Assembly (NCBI RefSeq): GCF_032341995.1
Contig: NZ_CP135439.1
Location: forward strand, 868,001 to 932,000
DNA from: Domibacillus sp. DTU_2020_1001157_1_SI_ALB_TIR_016
GTDB lineage: Bacteria; Bacillota; Bacilli; Bacillales; Domibacillaceae
Direction: 5' to 3'
DNA length: 64,000 bases
The notes under the pieces were generated by a model. The model saw only the letters and a program-made list of their open reading frames with translations, did no database searches and had not been told where the DNA came from. This document shows positions 18,949 through 27,270 of the stretch, piece by piece; position 1 is the first letter of the stretch; every line of letters starts with the position of its first letter. The position numbers were made by a program, and so were the translations under genes.

Positions 18949-18974
18949 ATACCCACTCCAATAAAAAATAGAAC
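18949..18974 (-). promoter_or_regulatory. SigB-type promoter candidate for the HPr-like gene
   Basis: On the minus strand GTTCTA, 14 bases, GGGTAT. The -10 matches the general-stress SigB consensus exactly and the -35 at four of six. The predicted start lies about 33 bases before the ATG. Confidence 0.4.
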
Positions 18975-19074
18975 CTCTTTCGGAAAGATGAAGCTGCCAA
19001 AAAGAAACAGGCCTATTTCGCCTCTCCTTCGGGTAAAGAACACCGTACTTTTACAGAGAAAAGAGGCTGGAAAA

Positions 19075-21048
19075 ATGAAGAAGTTGTTGCTGTTAGCGGC
19101 CGGGCTGTCGATTTGCCTGAATCCTTTTGCGGCTCAGGCAAAAACAGGGACCCAATCAAAAGACCAGGATGTCATCGTGATCTCCTTTGATGGCATGCGT
19201 CAGGATTTAACGGAAAAATACATAAAAGAAGGCGACCTGCCAAATATGGAGACGCTGATTGAAAAAGGAGTGTGGGCAAAGAAGCCGGAAACGATTGTGC
19301 CGTCCTTAACAGCCCCATCTCATGCCGCTCTCTCAACAGGTGCTACTCCGGATAAAACAGGCATTGTCAGCAATCAGTTCCACGATCCGGAAAAAAAGTT
19401 CAATAATAAAGACGATGCTTTTCATACAACCATTCGTGTATCCCCGATCTGGAGCGAAGCAAGCCGGCAGGGAAAAACAACCGCGACCGTCGCATTTCCA
19501 GGAGCCAATCCAGAAACGAAAAACCAGACGGCGGATTACTCTGTTTTCTATGGGGACACATGGGCAAAAGCCAGCTTAAACGAGCTTTCGTTCAAGGAGG
19601 CACTGGGCTGGAAAGGGGCACCAAAAAGTTTTAGTCCGCCGCAGGAAGCTGCCCTGCCGCTGAAGCTAAAAAGGGCTAAAAACCGAACATTGTTTGTTCT
19701 CGCAGTCGATACAACGGATGACAGGCGTGTAAACTACGATCAGTTTACCGTTTCTGAGGACAAGCAGATAAACGCAGAAGACGGACGTGCAAAGCGCGAT
19801 GAATGGGGCACAGTCCCACTGACAATGGACAAAGGGGAGCATGCCGGCTTTACCTTCAAGGTAAAAGGAGAAACAACGGATTTAACGGAGCCGGTACCGT
19901 TTTTTAAAACAGCCGTTACATCCGGCTTGTTCAGCGGACCGGCCGGATTTGAAGCCGGCATTACAGAGCAATTTGGCTTTTTTCCCGTTGAGTCTGAGGA
20001 TGATGCGTTGAAGAAAAAATGGATTACCCGCGAAGAATATGAGCAAATCAGTGCCCGGTTCGATACATGGATCACAGATGTGTCTCTTTATATAAAGAAC
20101 ACGTATAAGCCTGATGCACTGTTTTTTTATGGTCCCCAGATTGATCATGAGGAGCATAAATATACGCTGACGGATCCGCGCCAGCCGGGCTATACGAAGA
20201 AAAAAGCAGACCGTTATGAAGCGTATATCAAATGGGCATATCAGCTGGCAGATGATACAGTCGGCAAAACAGTGGAAGCCATGGATGACAATGACCATTT
20301 ATTTGTCGTATCAGATCATGGAATGGAAGCGGCACACACGATGCTTGAGCCGAATGCCGTACTGAAGAAAGCGGGCCTTCTTAGGACAAACGAAGACGGT
20401 ACGATTGATTACTCCAAAACGAAAGCATATGCCGTACCGAGCGGCTCAGCCGCCCATGTATATATTAATGCCAAAGCAACCGAGAAAAAAGGCATTGTAG
20501 AAAAACATGAGTTTGACGATGTGAAGCGCCAGGCCATCGACGCATTCAAGACAGCAGAAATAAAGCAGAAAAACCGAAATAATATGCTAGAGCTCGGCTT
20601 TGAAGCTGTTCTTTCCGGCAAAGAAAAAGAAGAGCTGTCAAAGCTGCCGGAAGCAAGTATGAAAGGAATATGGGAAGCGGGCTTAAAAGAAACGATTCAT
20701 CCATATGAAACGGTTCTGTCGTCTAAGGATACGGAGAAAAAGCCGCTTGGCCATGCTCATGCTGGAGATATTTTGTTGATTGGTGCACCGGGATACATGA
20801 TGGCAAACGGTACGAGCCGTTTCAGCAAGCCATCAGTTGAATTAGGCACCCACGGTGGAAACTCGACCAAACAGGATTTGCGCCCCGTCTTTATGGCAAC
20901 AGGGCCTTCATTTAAAGAAGGAGGCACGATTGGGAAAGTATCCACGCTCGATCTGGCTCCGAATGTGTATAACCTGCTTGGCATTAAAGCTCCTTCTTTT
21001 GTTGAAGGAGAAGTGAAATCTGCTCTATGGAAGAAAAAAGAGGAATAA
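19075..21048 (+). CDS. Secreted alkaline-phosphatase-superfamily phosphodiesterase/phosphatase
   Basis: A 657-residue exported enzyme. A signal peptide ends near AQA-KT (residues 20-22). The superfamily metal and nucleophile sites are visible: VISFDGMR (Asp39), PSLTAPSHA (Thr79 as nucleophile), DALFFYGPQIDHEEH, VVSDHGM and ELGTHGG. The set fits type I phosphodiesterase/nucleotide pyrophosphatase relatives. The likely role is release of phosphate from nucleotides or other esters outside the cell. The start at 19075 follows AAGAGG and gives the signal peptide; an upstream open frame from 18988 is not needed. Confidence 0.85.
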   Translation: MKKLLLLAAGLSICLNPFAAQAKTGTQSKDQDVIVISFDGMRQDLTEKYIKEGDLPNMETLIEKGVWAKKPETIVPSLTAPSHAALSTGATPDKTGIVSNQFHDPEKKFNNKDDAFHTTIRVSPIWSEASRQGKTTATVAFPGANPETKNQTADYSVFYGDTWAKASLNELSFKEALGWKGAPKSFSPPQEAALPLKLKRAKNRTLFVLAVDTTDDRRVNYDQFTVSEDKQINAEDGRAKRDEWGTVPLTMDKGEHAGFTFKVKGETTDLTEPVPFFKTAVTSGLFSGPAGFEAGITEQFGFFPVESEDDALKKKWITREEYEQISARFDTWITDVSLYIKNTYKPDALFFYGPQIDHEEHKYTLTDPRQPGYTKKKADRYEAYIKWAYQLADDTVGKTVEAMDDNDHLFVVSDHGMEAAHTMLEPNAVLKKAGLLRTNEDGTIDYSKTKAYAVPSGSAAHVYINAKATEKKGIVEKHEFDDVKRQAIDAFKTAEIKQKNRNNMLELGFEAVLSGKEKEELSKLPEASMKGIWEAGLKETIHPYETVLSSKDTEKKPLGHAHAGDILLIGAPGYMMANGTSRFSKPSVELGTHGGNSTKQDLRPVFMATGPSFKEGGTIGKVSTLDLAPNVYNLLGIKAPSFVEGEVKSALWKKKEE

Positions 21049-21125
21049 ATTCCTGAATGAATATACAGGATAACGGATGTCAAAAGACTTATGAGGAGCA
21101 CACTTATAGTTGCAAAGACCTATCA

Positions 21126-21175
21126 TGATCCTCCATAATAAAAAGAAAATGCACCTTATAGAATATGGAGGATCA
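21126..21175 (+). promoter_or_regulatory. Inverted repeat that pairs with the hemAT ribosome binding site
   Basis: TGATCCTCCATA (21126-21137) and TATGGAGGATCA (21164-21175) are perfectly complementary over 12 bp with a 26-base loop. The right arm contains the GGAGG of hemAT, whose ATG follows 2 bases later at 21178. If the left arm is transcribed, translation would be blocked until the stem opens. Confidence 0.6.
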
Positions 21176-21177
21176 CG

Positions 21178-22482
21178 ATGTTTCCTTTCCTTAAAGATAA
21201 ACAAGTAAAAGAGTTTAAAGCGCCTGTACAATTTCCCGACAAGTCAAGGATAGCCGCTTCGCCCGATGACCGTTTAGCTCCTCGCCTTTACTACATGGGC
21301 TATACGCAGGAGCAGGTGGACACGCTTAGACAAATGGCTCCGGTTATGAACGCTATTTTGGATGAAGTGCTGGAAAATGTGCTTGATCATTTAGTGAAAA
21401 GCCCGGAGATGGCCAAAATTGCACAGGATCATTCAAGCCGGGAACGGTTAAAACGAGTATTTGGCGATTATTTTGGCAGCCTGCTGACTGGAAAAATCGA
21501 TGAGTCATTTTTAAATATGCGCAAGCAGATGGGGCAGACACACAGCCGGTTTTCAGTCCCGGTTACATGGTTTATTGCTTCTTACTCCGCGTTCAGCACA
21601 TTAATCATTCCGAAAATCGTTGAGCATTATCAGCACGAGCCGGAACGGTTATCTCAAGCGATTCAAGCGATTACAAACGCTATGAACCTGGATGCCCAAA
21701 TGGTTATTGATCACTACATGAATGTGCGGATGGATGAAGTACACCGGGCAAACGAAGCGAAATATACACTGCAGCAGGAGATTGTTTCAGTCAGCCAGGA
21801 AGTAGCGGCATCCGTTGAACAAACAGAAGCAGCGATTTTAGATACAAGCTCCCGGGCTGAACAGGTGTTAAAGGAAACAGATCAAACGGAAAAAAGCAGT
21901 AAAAACTTGGTTGGTTTAACACTTCAGAACGAAAAGCAGATGGAAGAGATGGAAGGGCAATTTAAGCAGTCAACAGAGAAAGTAAGTGCTTCCCTGACGG
22001 GGATTAGTGAATTAAAACAAGCTTCAGAAGAAATCATTGGCATTACAAAAGGGATCGAGGACATTGCCGATCAAACCAATTTGCTTGCGCTGAATGCATC
22101 CATTGAAGCTGCGCGTGCAGGAGAGCATGGCAAAGGCTTCTCCGTTGTTGCCAGTGAGGTGCGTAAGCTTGCCGAACATTCAAAAGTAATGAGCAGCAGC
22201 ATTAACGAATTAATCGTTCAAAACAATATGAATATTACCCGGCTTGTCAGTGAGATGGAAGACGTGAATCAATCAAACGAACAGTCGCAGTTGAAGCTGC
22301 AGCAAGTAAAGGGCGGCCTGGCAACAGTCAAAATGGAAATGGAAAACTACTTAACGATGTTTGGCCGCAACAAAGAAGACCTGGATCAAATTGTTCTTTC
22401 CATACAGGAAATCAGCCAGACAACCGAGGGCTTGTCAAAGCTGACTACTAATCTTTTAGAAAAAGCAGAGCAGACGATGTAA
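21178..22482 (+). CDS. hemAT: Heme-based aerotaxis transducer
   Basis: HemAT is a soluble globin-coupled chemoreceptor that senses oxygen and signals to CheA. The 434-residue product has an N-terminal sensor globin (about 25-180) with the proximal heme histidine in [13 protein letters not shown] (His122), then a methyl-accepting signalling domain whose hairpin tip shows [25 protein letters not shown]. No membrane helix. The GGAGG before the ATG lies in a 12-bp inverted repeat. Confidence 0.95.
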   Translation: MFPFLKDKQVKEFKAPVQFPDKSRIAASPDDRLAPRLYYMGYTQEQVDTLRQMAPVMNAILDEVLENVLDHLVKSPEMAKIAQDHSSRERLKRVFGDYFGSLLTGKIDESFLNMRKQMGQTHSRFSVPVTWFIASYSAFSTLIIPKIVEHYQHEPERLSQAIQAITNAMNLDAQMVIDHYMNVRMDEVHRANEAKYTLQQEIVSVSQEVAASVEQTEAAILDTSSRAEQVLKETDQTEKSSKNLVGLTLQNEKQMEEMEGQFKQSTEKVSASLTGISELKQASEEIIGITKGIEDIADQTNLLALNASIEAARAGEHGKGFSVVASEVRKLAEHSKVMSSSINELIVQNNMNITRLVSEMEDVNQSNEQSQLKLQQVKGGLATVKMEMENYLTMFGRNKEDLDQIVLSIQEISQTTEGLSKLTTNLLEKAEQTM

Positions 22483-22488
22483 GAAAAA

Positions 22489-22513
22489 AAGCTGTCTTTA
22501 TACGAGACAGCTT
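22489..22513 (+). repeat. hemAT terminator hairpin, left copy (without T-tract)
   Basis: Stem AAGCTGTCT / AGACAGCTT directly after hemAT. The same stem recurs at 22959-22984; the copies differ only in the loop. The T-run is missing here because repeat B begins at 22514. Confidence 0.85.
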
Positions 22514-22958
22514 CAGACTGTAGACAAATCATATTGATAACCATGCACATGAATGGGATGGATCGGCGGCGTCCAGGCAGCTCCGCTTTCCAGGGGGCAG
22601 GCGCTGAGCCCGACTTCGCCTGGCGGCTTCACCGGTCTCAGCTGCCCGCTCGTCCCATAGGAGTCTGCGCCGCCCTCCCGCCGCCAAGTGGCTTTCGACA
22701 AGATTGCATAGAGCTAATAAGATAAGGTCGTATCTTTCTGTTTAAGAAAGAGAAAAAGTCTATTCAATCCTTGTTTATGGATCTTCAACACCACTTAGTG
22801 AAGCCTGCCGGACGAAGACTCCTGTGGGAAGTAAAGTGAGTCGGGAGACCCCGCAGGCGCAGCCGAGGAGGCTCCCGCACTGCCCTAAGGGGCGCGAAGT
22901 CCGGCCGGCTTCACTTATCGGCTCTTTTTTAAAAGCGAAAGACTTTGTCTACACACTG
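22514..22958. repeat. Noncoding repeat B with TGTAGACAAA inverted ends
   Basis: A 445-base noncoding element. It begins CAGACTGTAGACAAA and ends TTTGTCTACACACTG, imperfect 15-bp inverted repeats with a perfect 10-bp core. It contains two strongly structured GC-rich halves; arms 22797-22813 and 22899-22915 pair with one mismatch. It is largely the same sequence as 47807-48217. It lies exactly between two copies of the hemAT terminator hairpin. No credible coding frame. Confidence 0.85.
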
Positions 22959-22988
22959 AAGCTGTCTTTATTGCGAGACAGCTTTTTT
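22959..22988 (+). terminator. Functional hemAT terminator, right copy of the duplicated hairpin
   Basis: Same stem as 22489-22513, here followed by TTTTTT. Confidence 0.85.
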
Positions 22989-23069
22989 CTTTTAATTGGA
23001 AAAACGTGTATAAAAGATTATAATGTAGAACAAGAAAAGATGACGAAGGCGGAAAGGAAGGCTTTTAAC

Positions 23070-23465
23070 ATGGTTACATATCGACTGAATACGGGCATTA
23101 CGGCTGCTCAGCTGGCGGAGGTTTTTCAGTCCTCTGATATTCGCCGCCCGGCAGACGATCTGCCTCGTCTGCAGAAAATGATTGACCATGCGGATATGAT
23201 AGCCGAAGCATGGCAGGAGCAGGAACTGGTTGGAATCGCGCGCGTACTCACGGACTTTTCATACTGTGCTTATATTTCCGATTTGGCTGTTAAAAAAGAG
23301 CATCAAGGACAGGGAATCGGTGCGGCGCTTTTAAAACAAGTAAAAGCGGAGCTGAGCGATGAAGTGGCGCTTGTGCTTCTATCCGCACCGGAAGCGATCG
23401 GTTTTTATCCAAAACAGGGCTATGAACGGATGGATAAAGCTTTCCTCATTCCGCGTAAGAAATAA
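23070..23465 (+). CDS. GNAT-family N-acetyltransferase
   Basis: A 131-residue acetyltransferase using acetyl-CoA. The acetyl-CoA loop is visible as VKKEHQGQGIGAALL, followed by the FYPKQGYERM end typical of small GNAT enzymes. The ATG at 23070 follows AAGGAAGG by 8 bases; ATG at 23040 would add ten residues. The substrate is unknown. Confidence 0.85.
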   Translation: MVTYRLNTGITAAQLAEVFQSSDIRRPADDLPRLQKMIDHADMIAEAWQEQELVGIARVLTDFSYCAYISDLAVKKEHQGQGIGAALLKQVKAELSDEVALVLLSAPEAIGFYPKQGYERMDKAFLIPRKK

Positions 23466-23491
23466 AATAGCAGCAAAAAGGAGAAATGGGC

Positions 23492-23956
23492 ATGGGGCAT
23501 TTTTTATTTAACCAGTTAGCATTTGTTCGCAAGCTGACACTCAAAGAAGTAGAAGGAATTGATGAAGAAACCTCGCATCTCGTGCCAGCTGGATTCAATA
23601 ACAATATTAAGTGGAATCTCGGACATATTTATTTGGTACAAGAGCGGTTCGGCTCCCATTTTACCGGTGATAAAATGGTGATGCCGGACGAGTTTAACAG
23701 CTGGTTTGGACGCGGTACAAAGCCAGCTGACTGGCAGGACGGGGTGCCGGAAATGGATGAACTGCGTGCGCTTTTAAAAGATCAGACAGAACGCATCAAG
23801 CGGCAGACAGCACACCGCCTGCCGCACCCGCTTGCTGAGCCATTTACCACATCAGCCGGCTTAACACTTTTGTCTGTTGAAGAAATGCTGACATACAGTC
23901 TTTACCATGAGGGGCTTCACTCTGAAACGATTAAGTCAATTAAGCGTGTATTGTAG
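23492..23956 (+). CDS. DinB-family protein
   Basis: A 154-residue four-helix-bundle protein of the DinB/YfiT group, often metal-dependent and sometimes linked to thiol transfer. Three histidines in typical places are visible: NLGHIYLVQERF in helix 2 and YHEGLHSETI in the last helix. The second ATG (23492) is chosen because GGAG lies 8 bases upstream; the first (23486) is only 2 bases from it. It may be cotranscribed with the preceding GNAT gene (26 bases). Confidence 0.82.
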   Translation: MGHFLFNQLAFVRKLTLKEVEGIDEETSHLVPAGFNNNIKWNLGHIYLVQERFGSHFTGDKMVMPDEFNSWFGRGTKPADWQDGVPEMDELRALLKDQTERIKRQTAHRLPHPLAEPFTTSAGLTLLSVEEMLTYSLYHEGLHSETIKSIKRVL

Positions 23957-23963
23957 GTGAAAG

Positions 23964-23993
23964 AGCGGGCTTTGCGGGGAAGCCCGCTTTTTT
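23964..23993 (+). terminator. Terminator after the DinB gene
   Basis: Stem AGCGGGCTT / AAGCCCGCT followed by TTTTTT. Confidence 0.9.
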
Positions 23994-24093
23994 CATTCTC
24001 TGCATTTTGCGGAGCATTCGGGTTTAAACGTCCATTCTATGATTGGGTTACGATCATGGCAAATTGGAGTATGTGGCGGACAGGGGGCATTAA

Positions 24094-24639
24094 ATGATTG
24101 AACTTGTGGATTTTACACGGGAAGATTTCGGAACACTGATGCAATGGATTCCAAGTGAGGCTTTTATGATTCAGTGGGCGGGTTCTTCTTTTGAGTTTCC
24201 GCTTCATGTTTATCAGCTTGAACAATACATAAAAGAAGCCAATCAGCCAACCTGAGATACCTTTGTTTTCAAAGCCATTGAGCAGGAAACGGGGAAAGTG
24301 GTTGGACATCTTTCATTAAAACTCGACCGGCGCAATGACTCTGCACGAATTGGAAAAGTTCTGATCGGTGACGAATCTATACGCGGCCGTGGTCTCGGTG
24401 CCTGCTTGATTGAAGCAGCAGTCGAGCTTGCTTTTTGTACCTTTAAAATGCATCGTGTCAGTCTTGGGGTCTTTGATTTTAATCATGCAGCGATTGCCTG
24501 CTATGAAAAAGTGGGCTTTCAAAAAGAAGGGCTGCTTCGTGACGTACGCAAGTGCGGGCAGGAGTATTGGAACCTTTGGGAAATGAGCCTGCTGGAGGAA
24601 GAGTGGAAGGGGAGAGACGAACGTGAAGCGGCGAAATAG
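24094..24639 (+). pseudogene. GNAT (RimL-type) acetyltransferase broken by one in-frame TGA
   Basis: From ATG 24094, which has GGGGG upstream, the frame encodes a GNAT protein but stops at TGA 24253-24255 (codon 54). It continues in the same frame without another stop to 24639, with the acetyl-CoA motif IRGRGLGACLI and the usual ending ACYEKVGFQKEGLLRD. Without the stop it would be a normal 181-residue RimJ/RimL-like enzyme. The context ...QPT-stop-DTFVFKA suggests a one-base change, for example from GGA. It may be a recent pseudogene, a sequencing error, or read-through. Confidence 0.8.
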
Positions 24640-25450
24640 CAAGCGTCTTATTCTTTTGTTTCTTTTTCTCGTCCTCCTGGGGCTGTTTTTCTACATACAA
24701 AATAATGTCTTAACTGTTACAGCACTACAAGTACAGTCGGAAAAAATTCCAGCTTCCTTTAGTGGATACCGGATTGTACAGTTGTCAGACCTGCACAGCA
24801 AATCATTTGGGGAACATCAGCAAGTGCTTGCCGAAAAGGTGAAACGGGAAAAACCGGATATCATTGTATATACAGGCGACTTAATTGATCTCAGGCGGGG
24901 CGGCGAAGCAGCGGGCTATGATTTGATGAAGAAAATGGTCAACATTGCACCCGTTTATTTTGTTACCGGTAATCACGAGGAAGGGGACTTTGCAGCAAAA
25001 AAAGATCGGCTGCAAAAAATGGGGGTTCACGTACTCCGAAATGAAAGCACGGTTATCCAGCGGGGCGGAGAAGCGATCAATCTTGTGGGGATTGATGATC
25101 CGACCAGGATGGAAACGGGTGAAGCCATCCAGCAAGCACAACAGAGCATTAAACAGCGGGATCAGTATACCGTTTTGCTTTCCCATCGTCCTGAGCTTTT
25201 TTCTTTTTATGCTGGGACTCAAATGGACTTAATTTTTACAGGGCATGCGCACGGCGGCCAGGTGCGGCTGCCTTTTGTAGGCGGCTTATTTGCCCCGGGG
25301 CAGGGTTTTTTTCCTTCTTATACGGCCGGCGCCCATATGCTTGGCTCTTCTACAATGGTGGTCAATCGCGGGCTGGGCAACAGCCTGGCTCCACAGCGTA
25401 TCTTTAACCGTCCGGAAATCGTCGTTGTCACCCTTAAACAAGCAAAATAA
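24623..25450 (+). CDS. Membrane-anchored metallophosphoesterase (YkuE-like)
   Basis: A 275-residue calcineurin-like phosphoesterase with one N-terminal membrane helix (about 8-26), the active domain probably outside the membrane. All metal motifs are visible: QLSDLHS, YTGDLID, GNHE and GHAHGGQ. GTG at 24623 follows AAGGGGAG and overlaps the end of the broken GNAT gene by 17 bases. The family includes YkuE and UDP-diacylglucosamine hydrolase-like enzymes; the substrate is unknown. Confidence 0.88.
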   Translation: MKRRNSKRLILLFLFLVLLGLFFYIQNNVLTVTALQVQSEKIPASFSGYRIVQLSDLHSKSFGEHQQVLAEKVKREKPDIIVYTGDLIDLRRGGEAAGYDLMKKMVNIAPVYFVTGNHEEGDFAAKKDRLQKMGVHVLRNESTVIQRGGEAINLVGIDDPTRMETGEAIQQAQQSIKQRDQYTVLLSHRPELFSFYAGTQMDLIFTGHAHGGQVRLPFVGGLFAPGQGFFPSYTAGAHMLGSSTMVVNRGLGNSLAPQRIFNRPEIVVVTLKQAK

Positions 25451-25482
25451 AAAGCGGCCTGCCGAAGCAGCCGCTCTTTTTA
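25450..25482. terminator. Bidirectional terminator
   Basis: AGCGGC / GCCGCT stem flanked by A and T runs, between convergent genes. Confidence 0.75.
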
Positions 25483-25803
25483 TTTATTGCGAAAAGCCAT
25501 TCTGCCATTCAGCATTTGATTTGCGCTTTTCAGCTGAAATGTGTTGGCTTCCTGAGAAAAATCAATTTTAACAGCTTCGTCGTAAAAAACCATCTTCGGC
25601 TTTTCCACTAAAATCGGCATCGCATTTGTTTGAAGCAGCACATCGTGATCTGCATCAGCTTCATCCACATACCAGAGCGTTGGAATGCCGTTTAGCACAC
25701 ATCCGTTTCCTTCTGTATCCCATTTTAGCTTTAATATACCGTTCTCCCGGTTTTTTAGTGCATGTATTTTTTCGACCGCAGCCGGTGTAATTGTGATTTC
25801 CAT
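25480..25803 (-). CDS. HesB/IscA-like iron-sulfur family protein (YqkB-type)
   Basis: A 107-residue protein of the HesB/IscA-related fold, opening MEITITPAAVEKI. Only one cysteine is present (Cys35 in EGNGCVLNG) instead of the three of true IscA. This single-Cys form and the length match Bacillus YqkB. The role in iron-sulfur metabolism is not established for this subgroup. The second of two close ATGs is chosen for spacing from AGAGGGG. Confidence 0.75.
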   Translation of the reverse strand: MEITITPAAVEKIHALKNRENGILKLKWDTEGNGCVLNGIPTLWYVDEADADHDVLLQTNAMPILVEKPKMVFYDEAVKIDFSQEANTFQLKSANQMLNGRMAFRNK

Positions 25804-25867
25804 GTTCATCCGCCCCTCTTGTTTCAGTATAGCATATGAGCATCCGCCCCCGTCTTTTTTTGACTTG

Positions 25868-25894
25868 GTTTTATCGTTTCTTTGAGTGGGGAAA
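25868..25894 (+). promoter_or_regulatory. SigB-type promoter candidate for the RsbR paralogue
   Basis: GTTTTA, 14 bases, GGGGAA (or 15 bases to GGGAAA) fits the general-stress SigB pattern. A TATAAT at 25899-25904 could instead serve SigA, but no good -35 is seen. Confidence 0.35.
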
Positions 25895-25942
25895 GCGGTA
25901 TAATAAATAAGAAGAAAGAACATGGCGATGGAGGAAAAAGAA

Positions 25943-26785
25943 TTGGAGAAAAAAGACCAGGCTCTTTATGAAGCAATCCGTTTGAATGCGGCTGATATAA
26001 GCAAAAAATGGTTTGAAGCCAGACAAAAAACAGATAGGTCTGTTTACGCAAAAAATGCCGGCTCTGTGATTCAAAAAGAATTAAAAGAACAGCATCTTTT
26101 TACCATTTATACGATCGCAAGCGGTTTTTTGCCGGATCAAACATTGTTTGAACAAAACTTGAAGGAATGGACCGAGATTGTGGTGAACACTCGCCTTGAG
26201 TGGGATACACCCATTTATGAAGTTATTGAGGCGCTTAACAAAACAAGAAACCTGATCTGGGACTTTATCACAGAATACAGTTTAGAAAAAGAAGACATTG
26301 ATAAAAAAGATATTTTAAACTGGAGTGCCGTGTATCATTCCATTTTAGATACGTTGATCATTGAGTTTTCTACCCGTTACTATTATTTAACCCGCAGCCG
26401 TCTGCAGGGCCAGGAGCAGCTGATTGAAGAGATAGATGCGCCGGTGATCCCGGTTTCCAAAAGAATTGCTATTTTGCCTTTGATCGGTGCGATGGATGAA
26501 AAAAGAGCGAAGTCTTTGCTTGAATCCATCCCAGTCAAATGTGCCAAACAGCAAGTAGGGCATTTGGTGATAGACTTTTCCGGCATGAAAGTGATTGACA
26601 CCTTTGTGGCCAATCAATTGTTTGGCTTAACCCAGTCGCTGCAGCTCCTTGGTATTCAAACGGTTGTATCCGGCATGCGGCCGGAAACAGCACAGACAGC
26701 AATTCAGTTAGGTTTGGATTTCAGCCGGCTTGAAACATTTCACGGCCTTCCGCAGGCACTTACGTATCTTGGAGTCGGAAAATAA
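25943..26785 (+). CDS. RsbR-type stressosome protein with STAS domain
   Basis: RsbR proteins build the stressosome, which releases RsbT to activate SigB. The 280-residue protein has an N-terminal non-heme globin-like sensor and a C-terminal STAS domain from about residue 165. The second phosphosite is kept (Thr220 in VIDTFVA, equal to RsbRA Thr205), but the first (RsbRA Thr171) is Glu186 in GAMDEKRAK. The TTG at 25943, 8 bases after GGAGG, is preferred to ATG 25922, which lacks a ribosome binding site. Which of RsbRB, RC or RD it equals is not certain. Confidence 0.85.
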   Translation: MEKKDQALYEAIRLNAADISKKWFEARQKTDRSVYAKNAGSVIQKELKEQHLFTIYTIASGFLPDQTLFEQNLKEWTEIVVNTRLEWDTPIYEVIEALNKTRNLIWDFITEYSLEKEDIDKKDILNWSAVYHSILDTLIIEFSTRYYYLTRSRLQGQEQLIEEIDAPVIPVSKRIAILPLIGAMDEKRAKSLLESIPVKCAKQQVGHLVIDFSGMKVIDTFVANQLFGLTQSLQLLGIQTVVSGMRPETAQTAIQLGLDFSRLETFHGLPQALTYLGVGK

Positions 26786-26788
26786 GCA

Positions 26789-26820
26789 AAACGGGCAGCC
26801 GTAATGGCTGCCCGTTTTTT
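26789..26820 (+). terminator. Terminator after the RsbR paralogue
   Basis: Stem AACGGGCAGCC / GGCTGCCCGTT, 5-base loop, then TTTTTT. Confidence 0.92.
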
Positions 26821-26883
26821 ACGTTGAAATGAAACCATTTAAAATAACATACGTATAGCAAAGGGAAAAGAAAAGGAGAAAAA

Positions 26884-27258
26884 ATGAATTTTTTGATATT
26901 TGCGGCTGCGGTGTTTGTGGCTGCCTTTGTATTGGAAAAAGCAGTTCGCAAAGTATTCCGAGTGCCGAAAAGAGAAGGCAGGCTGTATCGATATGTGAAT
27001 GAAACACACCGCTGGACGGAATGGAGCATTGCAGGAGCTGTATTTACCGGCGGAATTGCTGTGGCTTTTTGGAATCCTGGGGTTGAGCTGTTTTATCTGC
27101 TGATTGCTTTTTACCTTCTTTTATATAGTGCACGTGCTTTTTTTGAGTGGAAATTTGAACGGAAAAGCCGCCAGTATATTCTATCTCTGTTTACTATGAT
27201 TTTGCTAGTAGGCTTGCTTTGGATTATAAACGGGCCCCTGGCATTTATATTAAAGTAG
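26884..27258 (+). CDS. DUF4181-like integral membrane protein
   Basis: A 124-residue protein with about four membrane helices and a conserved-looking charged segment between helices 1 and 2 (KVFRVPKREGRLYRYVNE). AAAGGAG lies 6 bases before the ATG. It resembles the Bacillus DUF4181 family; the function is unknown. The next membrane protein gene follows 12 bases later. Confidence 0.7.
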   Translation: MNFLIFAAAVFVAAFVLEKAVRKVFRVPKREGRLYRYVNETHRWTEWSIAGAVFTGGIAVAFWNPGVELFYLLIAFYLLLYSARAFFEWKFERKSRQYILSLFTMILLVGLLWIINGPLAFILK

Positions 27259-27270
27259 GAGGGACGGTAA

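Noticed and set aside
18789..19043. An 84-codon minus-strand frame overlapping the HPr-like gene
   Set aside because: It overlaps the HPr-like gene in another frame and covers the divergent promoter region.
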